From Yamagishiella unicocca (taxonomy: Eukaryota > Chlorophyta > Chlorophyceae > Chlamydomonadales > Volvocaceae), in contig BDSL01000119.1 of assembly GCA_003116995.1 (NCBI GenBank), forward strand, positions 224,834-288,833: a stretch of 64,000 bases of DNA. Reading direction: 5' to 3'. Position 1 is the stretch's first letter. Each line of letters begins with the position of its first letter. The translations under genes were made by a program, and so were the position numbers. Below are positions 47,601-59,900 of the stretch, one piece after another. The notes under the pieces were generated by a model, which worked only from the letters and a program-made list of their open reading frames with translations, ran no database searches and was not told the DNA's origin.

Positions 47601-50600
47601 TTTTCCATGCTCGCTCGAGGCGATTTGGCCTGCAAGGGCCGGATGTGGCGCGGCGTAATTCCGGGGGGGATTAGTTGTTGTCCGCGGTGGGGATCGATCA
47701 GGGGTCCTGGTCGGCGGCCGGCGGAGTACGGAGCAAGAGGCCGGGGTCACGTGTCATGGGCGGAGGGCTTTGGATCGGTAAGCGACCCGGGTCACCCCTA
47801 GGTAATGACTAACCCCAGCAGGTGTGGGGGCCACGGTGGGCCGCTTACTAAACCAGAACAAGCAACGAACGCGCGGGTATTTTCTCATATAGAGTGCGGA
47901 GGAATGTGGTGTTGGGCGCCGAGGGTGGCGGTCATTCACGTATGCAGTAGATGCATGGTGGTGATGCTGCCTGAAAGCGAATGGTCGGTTTTGGCGGTTG
48001 GCACTTGTGGCAAGCCGGGCAGCAGTCGGTGCATGCCGGTTCGTAGGGCGGCAGGAAAGGAAACATGGGGGCTGAGCTCGGTGCGCTTGCTGTCACATGA
48101 ATGCAGTACAACGCACGGGCGCATGGATGAGAGAGACTCGGCGGGGTTTTCCTAGATACATCGATGACGAGCGAACGAAGCCCCCTGCTCCAATCATGCG
48201 TTAGGATTGGTCGGAGGGGGGGGGGTTCCTCTCCGATAAGGTGGTGGGATGGGTTTGGCGATCGAAGCGAGCTATTGATTGGTGTGTATGTGTCTACCTA
48301 CCAGCAGCCCGCTGAAGCTGGCTGGCTGGCATACGTACGTTCACCGCCACGGACGCAGTACGTACGATACCCCCCCCTGCAGTACGTGCGTACGATACCC
48401 CCTGCCGTACGTACGATACCCCATGCAGTACGTACGATTACCCCTGCAGACGTACGGGCAACCCCCTGCTGAAAGGGCAAACGTGTGCGAACACTAATCA
48501 CCCTACCTGCCGTCCTTGCGCAGGGTGCTGCTGCAGCTGCAAGTGCTGCTGCTGCAAGTGCTGCTGGAAGGCTGTCGGCTGGATGCCACCTGCGGCCGCA
48601 CGTTGCGACGACGTCTGGAGGCTGCTGGTGGTGAGAGGCGAGCCAGCAGCCGCCGACGGCATCTGCGGCGGGGGTATTGACACCTTGCCGCCGCCGCCAC
48701 TGCCTCCCCCGTCGCGAGCATGCGTCGTCTGCGTCGTCGTCTGCTGCTGCTGCTGCCCCCCCGCGGGCTGTCGGAGGTGGAGCAGCTGATGCGCCCTGCT
48801 GCCAGACGACGGCGCAAGGGGAGGGAGCGGTCGCGGCAGGCTGGCTGCTGCAGCCGGCGGCACCGACTGCTGTTGCCAGGGCTGCTGCTGCTGAGGCTTC
48901 TGGACTTGCAAGTACTGTTGCATTTGTTGCAGTTCCTGCTGTTGTTGTTGTTGTATTAGTTGCTGCTGGGGCGTTGCGGCGTCGTCGTGGTATGACACAG
49001 CAGGCGGCAGCTCGAAGGTGCCAGCAGGCCTCAGAGGGCCCTGCAGGTGGGGCGGGCATGGGTATATATATGTAGTTAGGTGTTGTATCAATGAGCACGT
49101 ACGGCAGCCTTCTGCAGGGGGTGCTAAGGCCAGGCTGTGCCGGAGCCTGCCTTGCTTTACTTGACTTCCATAATCCCCAGCCTAGCCAGCAGCCAGCTGC
49201 TGTCCATGCGATGCGCGCTGCATGCGCCGCCGCCCATGCAAGAAAAGCGTTGACGTAAGCCAGCCTCAGTACGTGTGAAATGCCTGTGCAAAGCCAGCAG
49301 CAGCTAACCCATGCGTGGCCGAGCAGCTTCTCTGGCTGAACAAGCAACCTATCCAACCACCCGGTGCGATATGCGCTGCACTTCTATCTATCTATCTATC
49401 TATCTACTTCTGCTTCCGGCAGCCGCCTCACCCTATCAAACTATCAAACGTTCGGCTATATACATGGTTTTAAGTCATCAAAGGCTTAGCAACCGATTAC
49501 TAAAACAGCGGCGGCGGCTACCGGTAGTGTGTACGATACCACAGCAGCTGAACTACAGGCTACATATATGTATGTTTGGCAAACCGAGTCTCTAACCCCA
49601 CCGTCAGGGTGCTTATTACTTCCTACGTAACCCCTCCGGTGGGTAACACCCCAGTGGGTTACCAAACCCCGGGGTCACCAGGGGGTAAAGCACCCGAGGG
49701 TTCGTTGGACCCCATAACCCCTTGGGTTGGTTACCCCCCTGTCACCCGAACCCTCTGTTGGGTAATCCCTCTGTAATCCAACCCCTACTCTATAACCCCT
49801 CCGCTGGGTCAGCCCTCCATAACCCAACCCCTCGGATGCGTTACCCCGAGCTTACCCCGTGCGTATCTATTCCAAAGCAAGGGTACCATAGGTAGGCTGA
49901 TGACAGACCTTATTTTAGAGGGATTGCAGTTTCATGGCTCGTGTCTCGTGCAGCCCTGTCTACACTGTCTACAGCAGCCTCGCGCAGCCCTGTCTATGCT
50001 GTCTATGGCAGCCTCGTGCAGCCCTGTCTTTGCCATCTACGGCACCCTCGCGCAGCCCTGTCTATGCTGTCTATGGCAGCCTCGCACAGCCCTGAAAGGT
50101 CCGGGTGTGCTTGCTGCCGGTGGTGCTCTACGCAGGCTGCACTACTGCAGATAAACTTGTCGCAGCCTTGGACACTACAGACTCGGCGAATTTGTTTTGT
50201 CTTACAGTTTGAAATGTTAACACAAGGTCCGCGCTTGCTTTCGGCCTTTTGCAGGCCCATCGGACACCAGAACCTATGTAATGGTCACAACATTGAACAA
50301 AACAGTATCCATTGTATAATAACTTGTATACTAACTTTACTATATTATTTATGACTCGCCTGCTTTCGCGCACGAGCACACTTCATGAACTGGTACGGTT
50401 GACTGGAATCTGACTTTCAATGGCGACAGCCGACTGTCTTCACACAGCGGATATGTAACCGTGCATTTGCATTGTGTCTCGCTATGTGTTGAATGCACTT
50501 AATATGTAACCGACGCAGGTACCAGGTCGGGTTGGGTTAGGGCTGGCTTAAGGGCTTGGTCAGTCAACCTAAGCCAACCCCTCGGGTCGGTAACCCCTCT

Positions 50601-52513
50601 TGACCCCTCTGTTACGGGGTCAATGTATGCCATAGGGATATACCCCTTGAGCGAAATATATAGCTCAATCACGTTAAGCTACTAGCTAGGTCAGGAAACA
50701 CCAAGGGAAGCTACGACCCCCACGCACCTCACCCCTCAGCCGACCCATACGCTGTCCTATCTTCACAACCCAGCCACCCACACCTACCTCTGTGGCGGTC
50801 GCCATTAGGTCTTCATCACCAGCAGGCATCATCCCGGCGGCAGCGGCAGCTCCCTCGGCGGTAGCAGCAATGGAGGAGCTGACGTCGTTGATGGCCTGCT
50901 GTTGGGGGGGAGGGGGAGGGCAGCAGGAGGAACTAAATAAAGGAAGTCGATCGAGGAGGCGGGGTTCGTACGTGCGTCGCGAGACAGGAAACGTGTTAAC
51001 ATGTGTTGTATTTCTCCATTGTATGTTGTATTTCTCCACTGTATGTATTTATTTCTCCATGCATGTACCGACCTGCGTGTTTCCTCCCAGCCCACCAAGC
51101 CCACAGCGCACGTGCAGTTTCATGCTTACAGCAGCAATCCATGGCTGGTGGCTGGGTTGTATGGCTGGTGGCTTGCTGCATGCAGCCATATCAATCAAAC
51201 TACGTGAAAACTACGGGTTAGTTTTCACGTAACCCCCACGCACCCAGCGTGTAAACGGGTTTTCTCGCCACGGCAACCCCCCCCCGCCCACCCCCAACCC
51301 AGCCCACCATGGACCCGCCGCCAGCAGCTTCAACGCGGCGCCGGTCTGGATCTGCAGCGATCAGCATAAGGCCCGGCAGCGGCCTCGTAGGTCCGCCGGC
51401 TGCTGCAGACAGCGTTCCCCCGGGCAGCAGCAGGGCCGGTTGCGCCAGGTGCTGCATCTGCAGCGGCGGCTGCAACATCTGTTGCTGCTGCTGCTGCTCC
51501 TGGACCGTCTGCAGCAGCAGCAGCTGATGCATTTCCTGCTGCTGCGGGTTCATTCGAGGCAGCGGCAGCGGGGGAGGTTGCAGCAGCAGGCGCTGATGGA
51601 AGCCCGGGGGCGGTTGCTGCAGTGGCATCGGCATCGGCGGTGGCGAGGAGGAAATCTGCTGCATCCGCATCGGCATCTGCATCGGCATCTGCATCGCCAT
51701 CGGCATCTGCATTTGCATCTGCAACGACGGCGGCGATGAGCGGAACACATCCACCATGACTGCATCCACAAGCATCGACGCGCCCACAACAGGCTGCTGC
51801 TGCAGCCGCTGCGGTGGGGTATGCTCCTGCATGGCGGCATCCGGCCGGTCGAAAACGCCGCCGATGAGCGCCAGCTCCATGATCCCACCTCCGGCGCCCC
51901 CCATGGCCGTGCCAAAACCTAGCCCGCTGCCGGCCCCTTCCTGGCCCCACCGCTGCTGCGCCTGCTGCACCAGGATCGCCTGCGTCAGGAGCCCCTGCTG
52001 CTGCTGCGGCGGCGGCGACGGCGGGTCGTGGTGATGAGTGTGGGTGGTGCCGTCGTGTGTGGCAGCTTGGTGTGACTGAGGGAAGGGGTGGCCCCGGCCG
52101 TCGCGAGATGAATGCCAGGCGTTGGCACGAGCAGGCGAGCTAGTGCTGCGGAATATGGGCGCGCGATGCGGGTTCGGCTGATGAGACTGCGGCGGGTGCT
52201 GCTGCGGGTGCTGCGGCAGCTGGGGCTGCGAGGGCAGGAAGGGGTGCTCCACCGCCGGCCGCGGCGGCGGCGCTGAGGCAACCGAGTTGAGTCGCGTCGG
52301 CTCCGACGATGCCGCCAGCGCCGCGGCGCCGCGGCGTACGGCATCGACGCCGTGGTGGTACGGCGGCTGGGGCGCCGGGGCGGCGTCTGCCGCCGCTGTC
52401 ATCGCAAGCATCAACGCGGCCTCGTGCCGGGCGTCGGCTGCAATCAGGTGCAGATGAATGGGGTCCATTTGCTCCCTGTTGTCGCCGCCGCCGCCGCCGC
52501 CACCGCCATCGCC

Positions 52514-52546
<33 letters not shown>

Positions 52547-52898
52547 GCCACCGCCGCCGCCGCTACCGCCACCGCCGGAAGCGTCCTGCTGTGGCGGCGG
52601 TTCTGGAGCAGTGAACGACACACTTCCGCCGCCGCTGCTGCCGCCGCCATCGGCCACGCCGCCGCCGCCGCCGTCGTTGTCGCCGCCGCCGCCGGGCTGC
52701 TGGCCGCCGGCGGGAGGTTCCAGCTGCGGCGGCGGCCGCCCCCGGGGGGTGTCGTACTCCTCAACAGGCCCAACGTCACCGCCGCCGCCGCCGCCACCGA
52801 TGGGGGAGACGTGCAAGCCAAAGCCAAGCACCAGGTGTGGGTGATGTGGGTGCCGTACTGCGTGCACCGGCACAGCGAGTGTGCCGTACGGGCCGCCG

Positions 52899-52930
<32 letters not shown>

Positions 52931-53104
52931 GGCGGGGACGGGGGTAGGGCCCGGCTGTCCGACTGTCAAGGACCCCCCCGGGTCGTCGCTGCCTTCACCG
53001 GCGCCCCCTCTGGGCGGCTGGTGCGGCTGGTGCAGGTGTTGTTGGAGCAACTGCATGCGCGATGGAGGGATTGGCAAGCAAGCCCAGCGATCGCGCGCAT
53101 GCAT
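44644..53104 (-). CDS. Very large Gln/Gly/Pro-rich protein, at least 5 exons, about 1,580 aa
   Basis: Not recognised; no known domain seen. Minus-strand exons, all phase 0: 53104-51308, 50895-50788, 49040-48507, 47629-47306, 46620 to the TGA at 44644. A GTGCGT donor at 44760 could instead lead to a further exon. Exon 1 (599 aa) has long Gly runs, His/Pro-rich parts, a Met/Gln block (QMQMQMPMAMQMPMQMPM) and short conserved-looking islands (DPIHLHLIAADARHEAALML). Exon 2 encodes AINDVSSSIAATAEG. Exon 3 is Gln-rich. Exon 4 ends PMCNVEQVVARQ and joins [20 protein letters not shown]. Exon 5 carries a polyQ region of about 100 residues, then Ser/Gly-rich sequence and TSLAERAAARLLLDPAAASL. The make-up suggests a disordered nuclear scaffold or transcription/RNA cofactor, by inference only. 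The start at 53104 follows in-frame stops; an acceptor at about 53057 would make exon 1 internal. A NAGNAG acceptor at 50896-50901 could add one Gln. Confidence 0.6.
46776..46940 (+). repeat. 41-bp minisatellite, 4 copies, intron of the Gln-rich gene
   Basis: Units of ATGAAATGTGTCCGTCTGGA plus AGCAAGGGAAATTCCCTATCT. Immediately followed at 46958-47030 by a 12-bp repeat (GTATGTGCCCGG / GTCTGTGCCCAG). Confidence 0.88.
48350..48460 (+). repeat. GTACGTACGATACCCC repeat, intron of the Gln-rich gene
   Basis: Four or five imperfect units of CAGTACGTACGATACCCC lie just downstream, in sense terms, of the donor at 48506. The GTACGTAC part is self-complementary. Confidence 0.75.
49590..49860. repeat. 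GGGTTACC/GGTAACCC-rich low-complexity region
   Basis: Many irregularly spaced AACCCC and GGGTTA phrases in both directions, for example GGGTAACACCCCAGTGGGTT. A second, shorter patch lies at about 50500-50620. Superficially telomere-like but with no regular unit; it lies in an intron of the Gln-rich gene. Confidence 0.6.
49945..50092 (+). repeat. 34-bp minisatellite, about 4-5 copies
   Basis: Units of CCTCGCGCAGCCCTGTCTAT plus GCTGTCTATGGCAG, spaced exactly 34 bp. Confidence 0.88.
50100..50260 (-). other. Cys/His-rich open frame in an AT-richer island
   Basis: The minus strand reads CKTKQIRRVCSVQGCDKF, then ICSSAACVEHHRQQAHP. Spacing C-x8-C-x4-C-x4-C-x5-C-x2-HH suggests a metal-binding knuckle of the sort seen at transposase C-termini. 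No full transposase is visible. It lies within an intron of the Gln-rich gene. Confidence 0.3.
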
Positions 53105-53703
53105 GGGGCAGTTAGTAACTAACTAACTAACGACAGCGTTGTGGCGCGGCGAGTGGTGTTCACCTACACCTGGAAAGGCACGTGTGTGGCCGCTTCTGAC
53201 CCAACACATTTTAAATAAAGGAGGAGCACCGTCAACCCTAATACGTTGCTGCAGCTAGCTATCTCGCAGCCAGTTTGTCTGTCCGCAAGTGCAGGACCTA
53301 CCCACCATGCCATGCTGCGTACGCCCCAGCCGCAGGGATGGTTTTGAGAATAATAATGGTAATGATAGAATATTTTACTCCTTTAATATAACGCCAGCCG
53401 GAGCCTGGCGTTTATTGAGGGGGTGGGGAACTGCGGGGCGGACCGTCTGCTGCGGGCTTAGTTAGTGCATTTCATTCACCACGAGCCCCGCCCAGACACG
53501 CACGCTGCTACGTGTGGCGGCACTGGGAATGAAGCTCCAACCTCGCCCATCATGCGTGTCCTCATCAGCCGATCAACGCCCGCCCGCCCACCTACCCACC
53601 CTCAACCTATCTATCCCCGATGCTGTACTCTGCGCCTCTGCATGCGCGCAGTGGCTAGCTAGGCGTAGGCGGCGCTCGCTGGCTGGGTCCTAAACATGAT
53701 CAA
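53105..53703. other. Intergenic between two minus-strand genes
   Basis: About 600 bp with no coding signal; should contain the promoter of the Gln-rich gene and the terminator of the upstream gene. A (TAAC)4-like run lies at 53109-53129. Confidence 0.5.
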
Positions 53704-56700
53704 TCAACAGGACGAGCGAGTGGTGCCTGATCGTACAAAGCGCACCTCGAAGCCGCCAGGCCCTTGATTGGTGTACGGCGGCAGTTGGGGTACGGCCTGG
53801 CGGTACTGTGCCACAGATAGATACCCGGCCGGTGGGCTGCCCGTGGCGGCGTCTAGGGCAGCGTCTGATGAGAGCCGTGTCACAGTCCCGCCGACTTTAG
53901 CGGCAGTAGTGGCGGCAGCAGTGGCGCCCTCGGGCGGCGCCGTACAGGAGCCCTCCTCGGAGTCGTCGTTGCCCCCAGGCTCGTTCTGGTCCTGACTCTC
54001 AGGGTTCGTGCGCGGGTGTTGCTGCTCCTGCGGCGGCGGCGGCGGCGGTTGGGGGTGCTGCTGCTCGCCGTGCTCTTGTCTGGAGGGGCGCGGCTGTGGG
54101 GCGCAAGGGGGAAGAGGGGGACCCGAGCGAGGGGGTGGTGTAAAAACCGTATTACGCAACGGGACAGGATAGTTGCGAGGGGGGGGGGGCACGCAAGAAG
54201 TCAGAGCGCGAAGGAGGTAGGGTGCTCACTCATATCTTACTAATGGGGGGGTGCTTGGAGCGCCCGATCGAGGAGCGAGCGAGGCTGCTCAGAGCGCAAA
54301 GGGGGGAGCTCTAAGCAAGAGTGCGAGCACCCCCGATGGCTCGGGGTGTATTGTACGACAGAACCACATCACGGTTGGGCCGCCGTACAAGCTAGCCGCA
54401 GCCACCACCGTCCGCCGCAGGCGCGATCACCCACCTGCTTCTGGGGATCTTCATCAGGGGGACCACCGATGCCGCTCGCCACACTCGTTGCCTCCGCTGG
54501 GGTCACGCAGCAAAAGCACCGCCAGGAGGAGGGCGGGGGAGGGCGAGAAGACCGGGTTACACGACATAGGAAAGGGGGGTTACAGAAGGGGCGGGCAGGT
54601 GTGGTCTCACGGATTGATGCGCGAGGTGGTTAGTTGGCGAGGCCCGGAAGTAAGGCCCGGGTGTCCTGGGGCTGCTCCTCGGGGCGCGACGGAGTGGACG
54701 TGCTAACGGACGCCTCCAAACCCACGGCTCTGCTGCTTAGTCTCTACTGATGATGACCGATTAGTTGGCGCCTGACGGGTGGGTTGCGCCCGTAGGTTAC
54801 CTCCCCCAAGCAAACCGTACACGACGTCCTGAGTGGACGGCTTCCCACCTACCCACCTACCTGCCCGCGGCCTCCCCCCGGGAGCTCCCAACGCGTCACG
54901 TGTCCGCCACCTGCTCCAGCCGCCCTGCTAGCAGCCCCTTACCCCCTCGCCCGCTGCCTTCTCCATCCCCTCGTGCGCACCGCCCCCCTACCCTCCCCCC
55001 AGCTATCCTGTCCCCTCGCGTAAACGGCTTTTATGCCACGCCCCAGCTAGTGCCTGGATGGCCTCGGTCTCCTACGTATGTCGTGTAACCGGGTCTTCTC
55101 GCCACCCGCCAGCCCCCCTGCGCACGCCCCCCCTGCCTCCCAGCCAGACCCGCCCCCTGCGCACGTACCCCCGGTCACTGCACGAGCGGCTGAATCTCGT
55201 AGCTCGTCCCGCAGTGCAGTAGCGCGACGTCCCAGGGCGCTGAAGTATTGCGGCTGGACGAGTCACGGCCATGGATGCGGTGCAGGAGGCGGCAGGTTGG
55301 GGGCGGGGGGCGCGCTTGTTAACGTGGTAGGATCGATCGAGCGCGGCGCGCGGCGGACGGTAGCTAGGTGCATTCAGGCGGGTCCTGACATACATACAGG
55401 TAGCGAGGTGGGCGGGGTTGTCGCGCCATGCATCCGTCATCAGCAGCTACGTAGCTAACAGGTGGCGCGATTTCCTTCCAGCGACTTAGTTGCTTGTGTA
55501 CCGCAGCGAAGCGGCGGCTGATGGTGGGTGGCTAGGCTACTGGCGAAGGCGCGGAAGGTGGGTAGGGCTGGGAGGCGTCGCCCTTACTTGCGCGCGGCTT
55601 TGGAGTAGGCGAGCCTTAATCAGCGCAACGTTTAGAAAACTAACTTGAGGTTCGCCTGCGGCCTTCTAGGGCCACTGTGCTTTGATTTGGGTTCAATGGG
55701 GAGTAGAACTATGCGGGCTCGTCCTTGATGTTTTTCGCGAGCTCCAGTCGGTCCACGCCCGTCAAAACGTAGTCACAGCACGTTTGGGCAGCTAGCCCGG
55801 TGCGAGGGCCGCGCAAGCGACGCCAGCGCGGGTGACTTGCAGATGGATCTATGTGTGAAAGTTGTACTGGCTGCTGAGCTGTGGACAGCTACAGAGCGCG
55901 CACACAGGCCACGAGTGCGATGACAGGCACTCCTACATACTTCGTTGCTAAAGCAGGCCACAGCTGTGACAGCAGACCGCCATACCCCGACGTAAAAGAG
56001 CAGCAGGTAAGGCGAATAGTATCCTCAACACAATGGACGACGGCAGCAGCTAATCCTGCTGAAGCTGGTGGTGGACTCTGCGTGCGTTCGCGAGATACTT
56101 CACCCAAAAAGCGAACCAACAAGCCACGCACGGGCCTGAGGCAGAAATCAATGAAAGCAAAAGTCATGTAGCATTGCTATACGCACTGGCGACTGGGATC
56201 CCTAAGGCGGCCCAGAGTAAACAGGCACGCATGATCCTCTGCCACGCGCTCCGCAGCCTGCAGCTGCGTTGAGCCTACGCCAGGCCTTGGATGTAATCGA
56301 AATCAAAACTTTGACAGAAATTTGCAGCTGCGGGACCATGGTGAGGAAGTAGGGAGACACAGCAAAGTAACCCATTGCAACAACAGGCCACCCAGACCAA
56401 CTCTATCCCGACCAGCTATCATGGAATAGGATGACGATTTCAATACGCCATCGCTTAACACGTATGCGTTGCGCCTCACCGTGCTTGTCGCGAAGTCGTA
56501 GACCTCCCGCTCCAGCCGCTCGACCGCATCCTGCACCTCCTCTTTGCTGCTGCCGCTGCCTGGAGTTTCAGGTTTGAGTTCTTCTACTCTGCGGATCGCA
56601 ACATGATTCATTCATCAGAGGAGCTCGGCCGGGCCCAAAGCCGTCGCAGCAGGCGACGTGTACCCCAGTCCCATATCAACGCAACCAGCCGGCTTACATC

Positions 56701-56907
56701 GTCGTCACTAAAACGTTGCGCTTCTCAATAGTGAGCTCATCCAGGGCTCCGGCGCGGCGCATTTCATAAGAAAACAAGCCGCCTGCAGGAGCTTCACGGA
56801 GGCGCTGAAGCCCGCTCCTCAGCAGTGTAAAGATCACCAATATCAAATCACAGGCCTTGCAGCTTGGCCCTACCAGCGATCGTCTCGAGGTCGGCGTATG
56901 CCCGTTC
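53704..56907 (-). CDS. Unidentified protein, 3' part (6 exons found, 5' end missing)
   Basis: Minus-strand exons joined by GT..AG sites with matching phases: 56907-56874, 56782-56698, 56588-56480, 55253-55169, 54496-54435, 54093-53704 (stop at 53704). They give 254 aa with no start codon found. The front half reads like a helical domain: ERAYADLETIAGGLFSYEMR, RAGALDELTIEKRNVLVTTI, EEVQDAVERLEREVYDFATS, YFSALGRRATALRDELRDSA. The back half is Pro/Gln/Ser-rich and disordered, ending YTNQGPGGFEVRFVRSGTTR plus SSC. Charged heptad-like spacing suggests a coiled-coil subunit of some complex, but I do not recognise it. The first exon (34 bp) is the least certain. The missing 5' exons should lie above 56,907, where I see nothing convincing. 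No polyadenylation signal was identified. Confidence 0.55.
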
Positions 56908-59900
56908 CTAGCTTCCTTCCGCAGGAACCCTTAAGCCGCTAGTTGAAAGATAAATTGTTATCATGTGTATAGCATAGTGCGGATATAGCTATATTAAGAG
57001 AACTGTATAGGCTCTGACAGGCTGTACACGACCGACATAGATAGGTATGCACCATGGGCGGCACCAATCCTACGCCGGCCGACATGGAATCAGCGGGCGC
57101 TACCACACCTTAAATAAATTTATACTTGAGTTTTTAACAGCGGTCGCGGGGGCTTGCATCGATTGTTACAGTTCGGTGCCAAGATTGGCACCTTGCGACG
57201 CATGGTGCACAGATCAGCCCACTTCACGGCCACGCCGCAACGGAAGTCTCAACACATGGCACCTTGATGAAGTACCCCGCAGGTTTGGGCAAACGTATAA
57301 TATAGGCAAGTGCGGGCCCCTATTCGTCCCCTCGTGCTATCGTCCCCGCAGGCAGGCACGTACCCGCCCAGGTAGGTCCAGCTCGGCAGGTTAGGCCCTA
57401 CCGCGCCGATCGCGGACGACCGAACGACCCCTCTTGCGCCATACCACCCTACATAAGCCCGCCAGCATCGATTGTCGCAACACCAAGCGCGTACGCGAGC
57501 GGGGCTGACACGCTCTACACGCACATCCTTCCTGGCGAGTCGCGACGCTGGCAAGCTTCGTTGGTTGGTCTGCAGGCACGTGGACGGGATGGTGACGCGC
57601 GGGGTGCCGTACATGTGCGTGCGGAAGGTCATCACGTACGGCAGCTGCCATACGCACCCTCCAGCCACGCGTGCTTCAAGGACAAATGAACCCTGTTAAT
57701 GCTAACTGCTGCTATGCCCTCGAAGCGCACCACCTCGTTTGTTCGCAGCCCGGCCTGGGGCGGGCTCCGTCCGTTGCCATGCATCCATCTACCAGCCTGC
57801 CGGCCTGCCGGCCACAGAGGACGAACTAACGTAACGTGACCGCGGCCAACGAAGCAAACGGAGAGCAAGTGAGCTGCTGGTCAATCCGTGAATCATACAC
57901 GTCATGGTGGCAACACGGTAACATAAGCCGCTGTCCTGCAGCAGGTGGCTTCCGTCCCCGCCCCGATGTGCAGTGGGGAGGGGCATGTACCTACATTACC
58001 AAGCGATGGGAGAGTGGCCGCCTAGCTAGCTAGCTAGGTTGCTTTGTCAGCCGGGATGAAGAAAGGAGCCAGTAGGAGGTGGCCTTCGCATGCCTCGGTC
58101 GACATGTCCAGCCGACAGGCAAATGGGGCGGAGAAAGAGGAGGCCATACATACATACATACATGTATGGGGACATGGGGGCCCAGCGCACGCACCGCCCG
58201 GCTGCCCAAGGTTCCGCGGCCGCGCGTCAATTCACCCGCCAGGACGGTGCGGAAAGGAGGCGATCAATAAGGCGAGCGAGCTCAACCTGCGAAACAAGCA
58301 AAGGACGCACGCACGCCGCATGCACTTTGATAAGGAACACCGCACCGCGAAAGTAAGACGGGAATGCGTCCAGCAAATAGACACTGATCGGTTCAAAAAA
58401 TCCGTTCACAAGGGGGTGCCCGTGGGGAATCAGCTGCATGCATGCATGCGTCGCCTTATTACAGGCAGGCAGCACCAAGCGTAAGCCGAAGCACACAGAC
58501 ACCTACCAGCGGCCCCTCCCACCGGCGGTATGTACCGGCAGCTTTCGCACGTATCGAAAGGGCCATAGACAGGGCGCGACTCTTGTATGACCCGCCGTAT
58601 ATAGGCACACCGGCACAGGGCCCGGAGGCGGAGGGAACGTACGTAGGGACAAGCACTCCACACAGAAGTGTACCTCTGGGCGGGAGGGGTGGCGGGGGAG
58701 TTGACGCACGGTCGCCTTTTTACCATGCTGTCCTGGCGGGGGAATTAATGCGCGGTCCTCTGATAGGCCCACTGTAACGTTATCCACTAGTCTCGTGGGT
58801 GTTGTGCGTGGGCTATGCGCGTTGCGAGGCCGGCATCGCGTTCAAACGAGGACCGATGGGAGAAGGGGCTTGATTGGTTTCTAGGTGGCAGCTGTCCATG
58901 GGTCAGAGGTGCGAAATTGGAGGTGCATGCGATGCGAGGCTGGGGCGGCATGAGCGGAGCAAGTCGCTGCTTGATACTGTAGGTAGGGTTATGGGACGGG
59001 CTACTTGGTTGCAGTCTGTGCCTGACGAATCTACACATATGTAGATGTCCTGAACGGCCTTGTTTCCAAAATAGCGTTGTCGGCTGCACACCCGCCGCCT
59101 AGCTACTCACGGCTACGGTGGCGGTCTGCAGCCGGCTGCAGTGGACGTTCAACAAGCGCCGCTTTGTCCCGGCGACGTCAATCTATGATATACTACAAAC
59201 TGCCATTTGAACTGCGTACGGATATTTGCGCAATGCGATAACGCTCGGAAGCGCAGAACGCATCGAACACCCGCAGACATCGGCAAAACGCGGAAAGATA
59301 CGACTTAAATAAGGCGTTCGGATGCATATAGTGACATTTTGAAGCGAACAAACGCAAACGAAGGCTTACACTCCGGAACGGTTGCATTTGCTGGTTTGCA
59401 TTCGCTCGTATCCTGGATTTTTCTGCCGGGATAATTAATGGCAATCTTAGTGTGTTCCAGTCAAACGTTCCTTTTCATGGTTGAGTTGACGTGCAGGTAC
59501 CTGAACGTCCATCGAACATCTGTAGTAGGTCCCTTCAATGTCACGCGACGAAAAAGCGAGTGTACGCCCTGACTGAGTCACGTTGCATCGAGTCCTGTGA
59601 GGTATAGACAGTTATTGCTAACCTATTCAATGCTTCGAGCTGGCAGTCACAGGATACGGACAGGGCAACCACCGCATGATTGCGCGCACTCATTCAGACA
59701 TTCACGCCTTGTCCAAAATAATACAACTGCACGCAATCAGGGTAGAAAGCCATCCCCTGCACGAAAATAATAGTCTCAGTCCAAGCGCTAGGAGATAGAG
59801 CCAAGCCCCTTCCAGCAATGTCAAGCCGCTTCCATAAGGCCAGGAAGGCCGAGCCCCTGACGCTGTTACCCTAGCCGAAGAGTTTCATGGGTTATGATTG

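Noticed and set aside
49590..49860. Possible telomere
   Set aside because: No regular unit, both orientations mixed, and located inside a gene; at most an interstitial, degraded sequence.
52458..53122. Plus-strand poly-Pro/poly-Ala frames
   Set aside because: Antisense shadows of the poly-Gly part of the Gln-rich gene on the minus strand.
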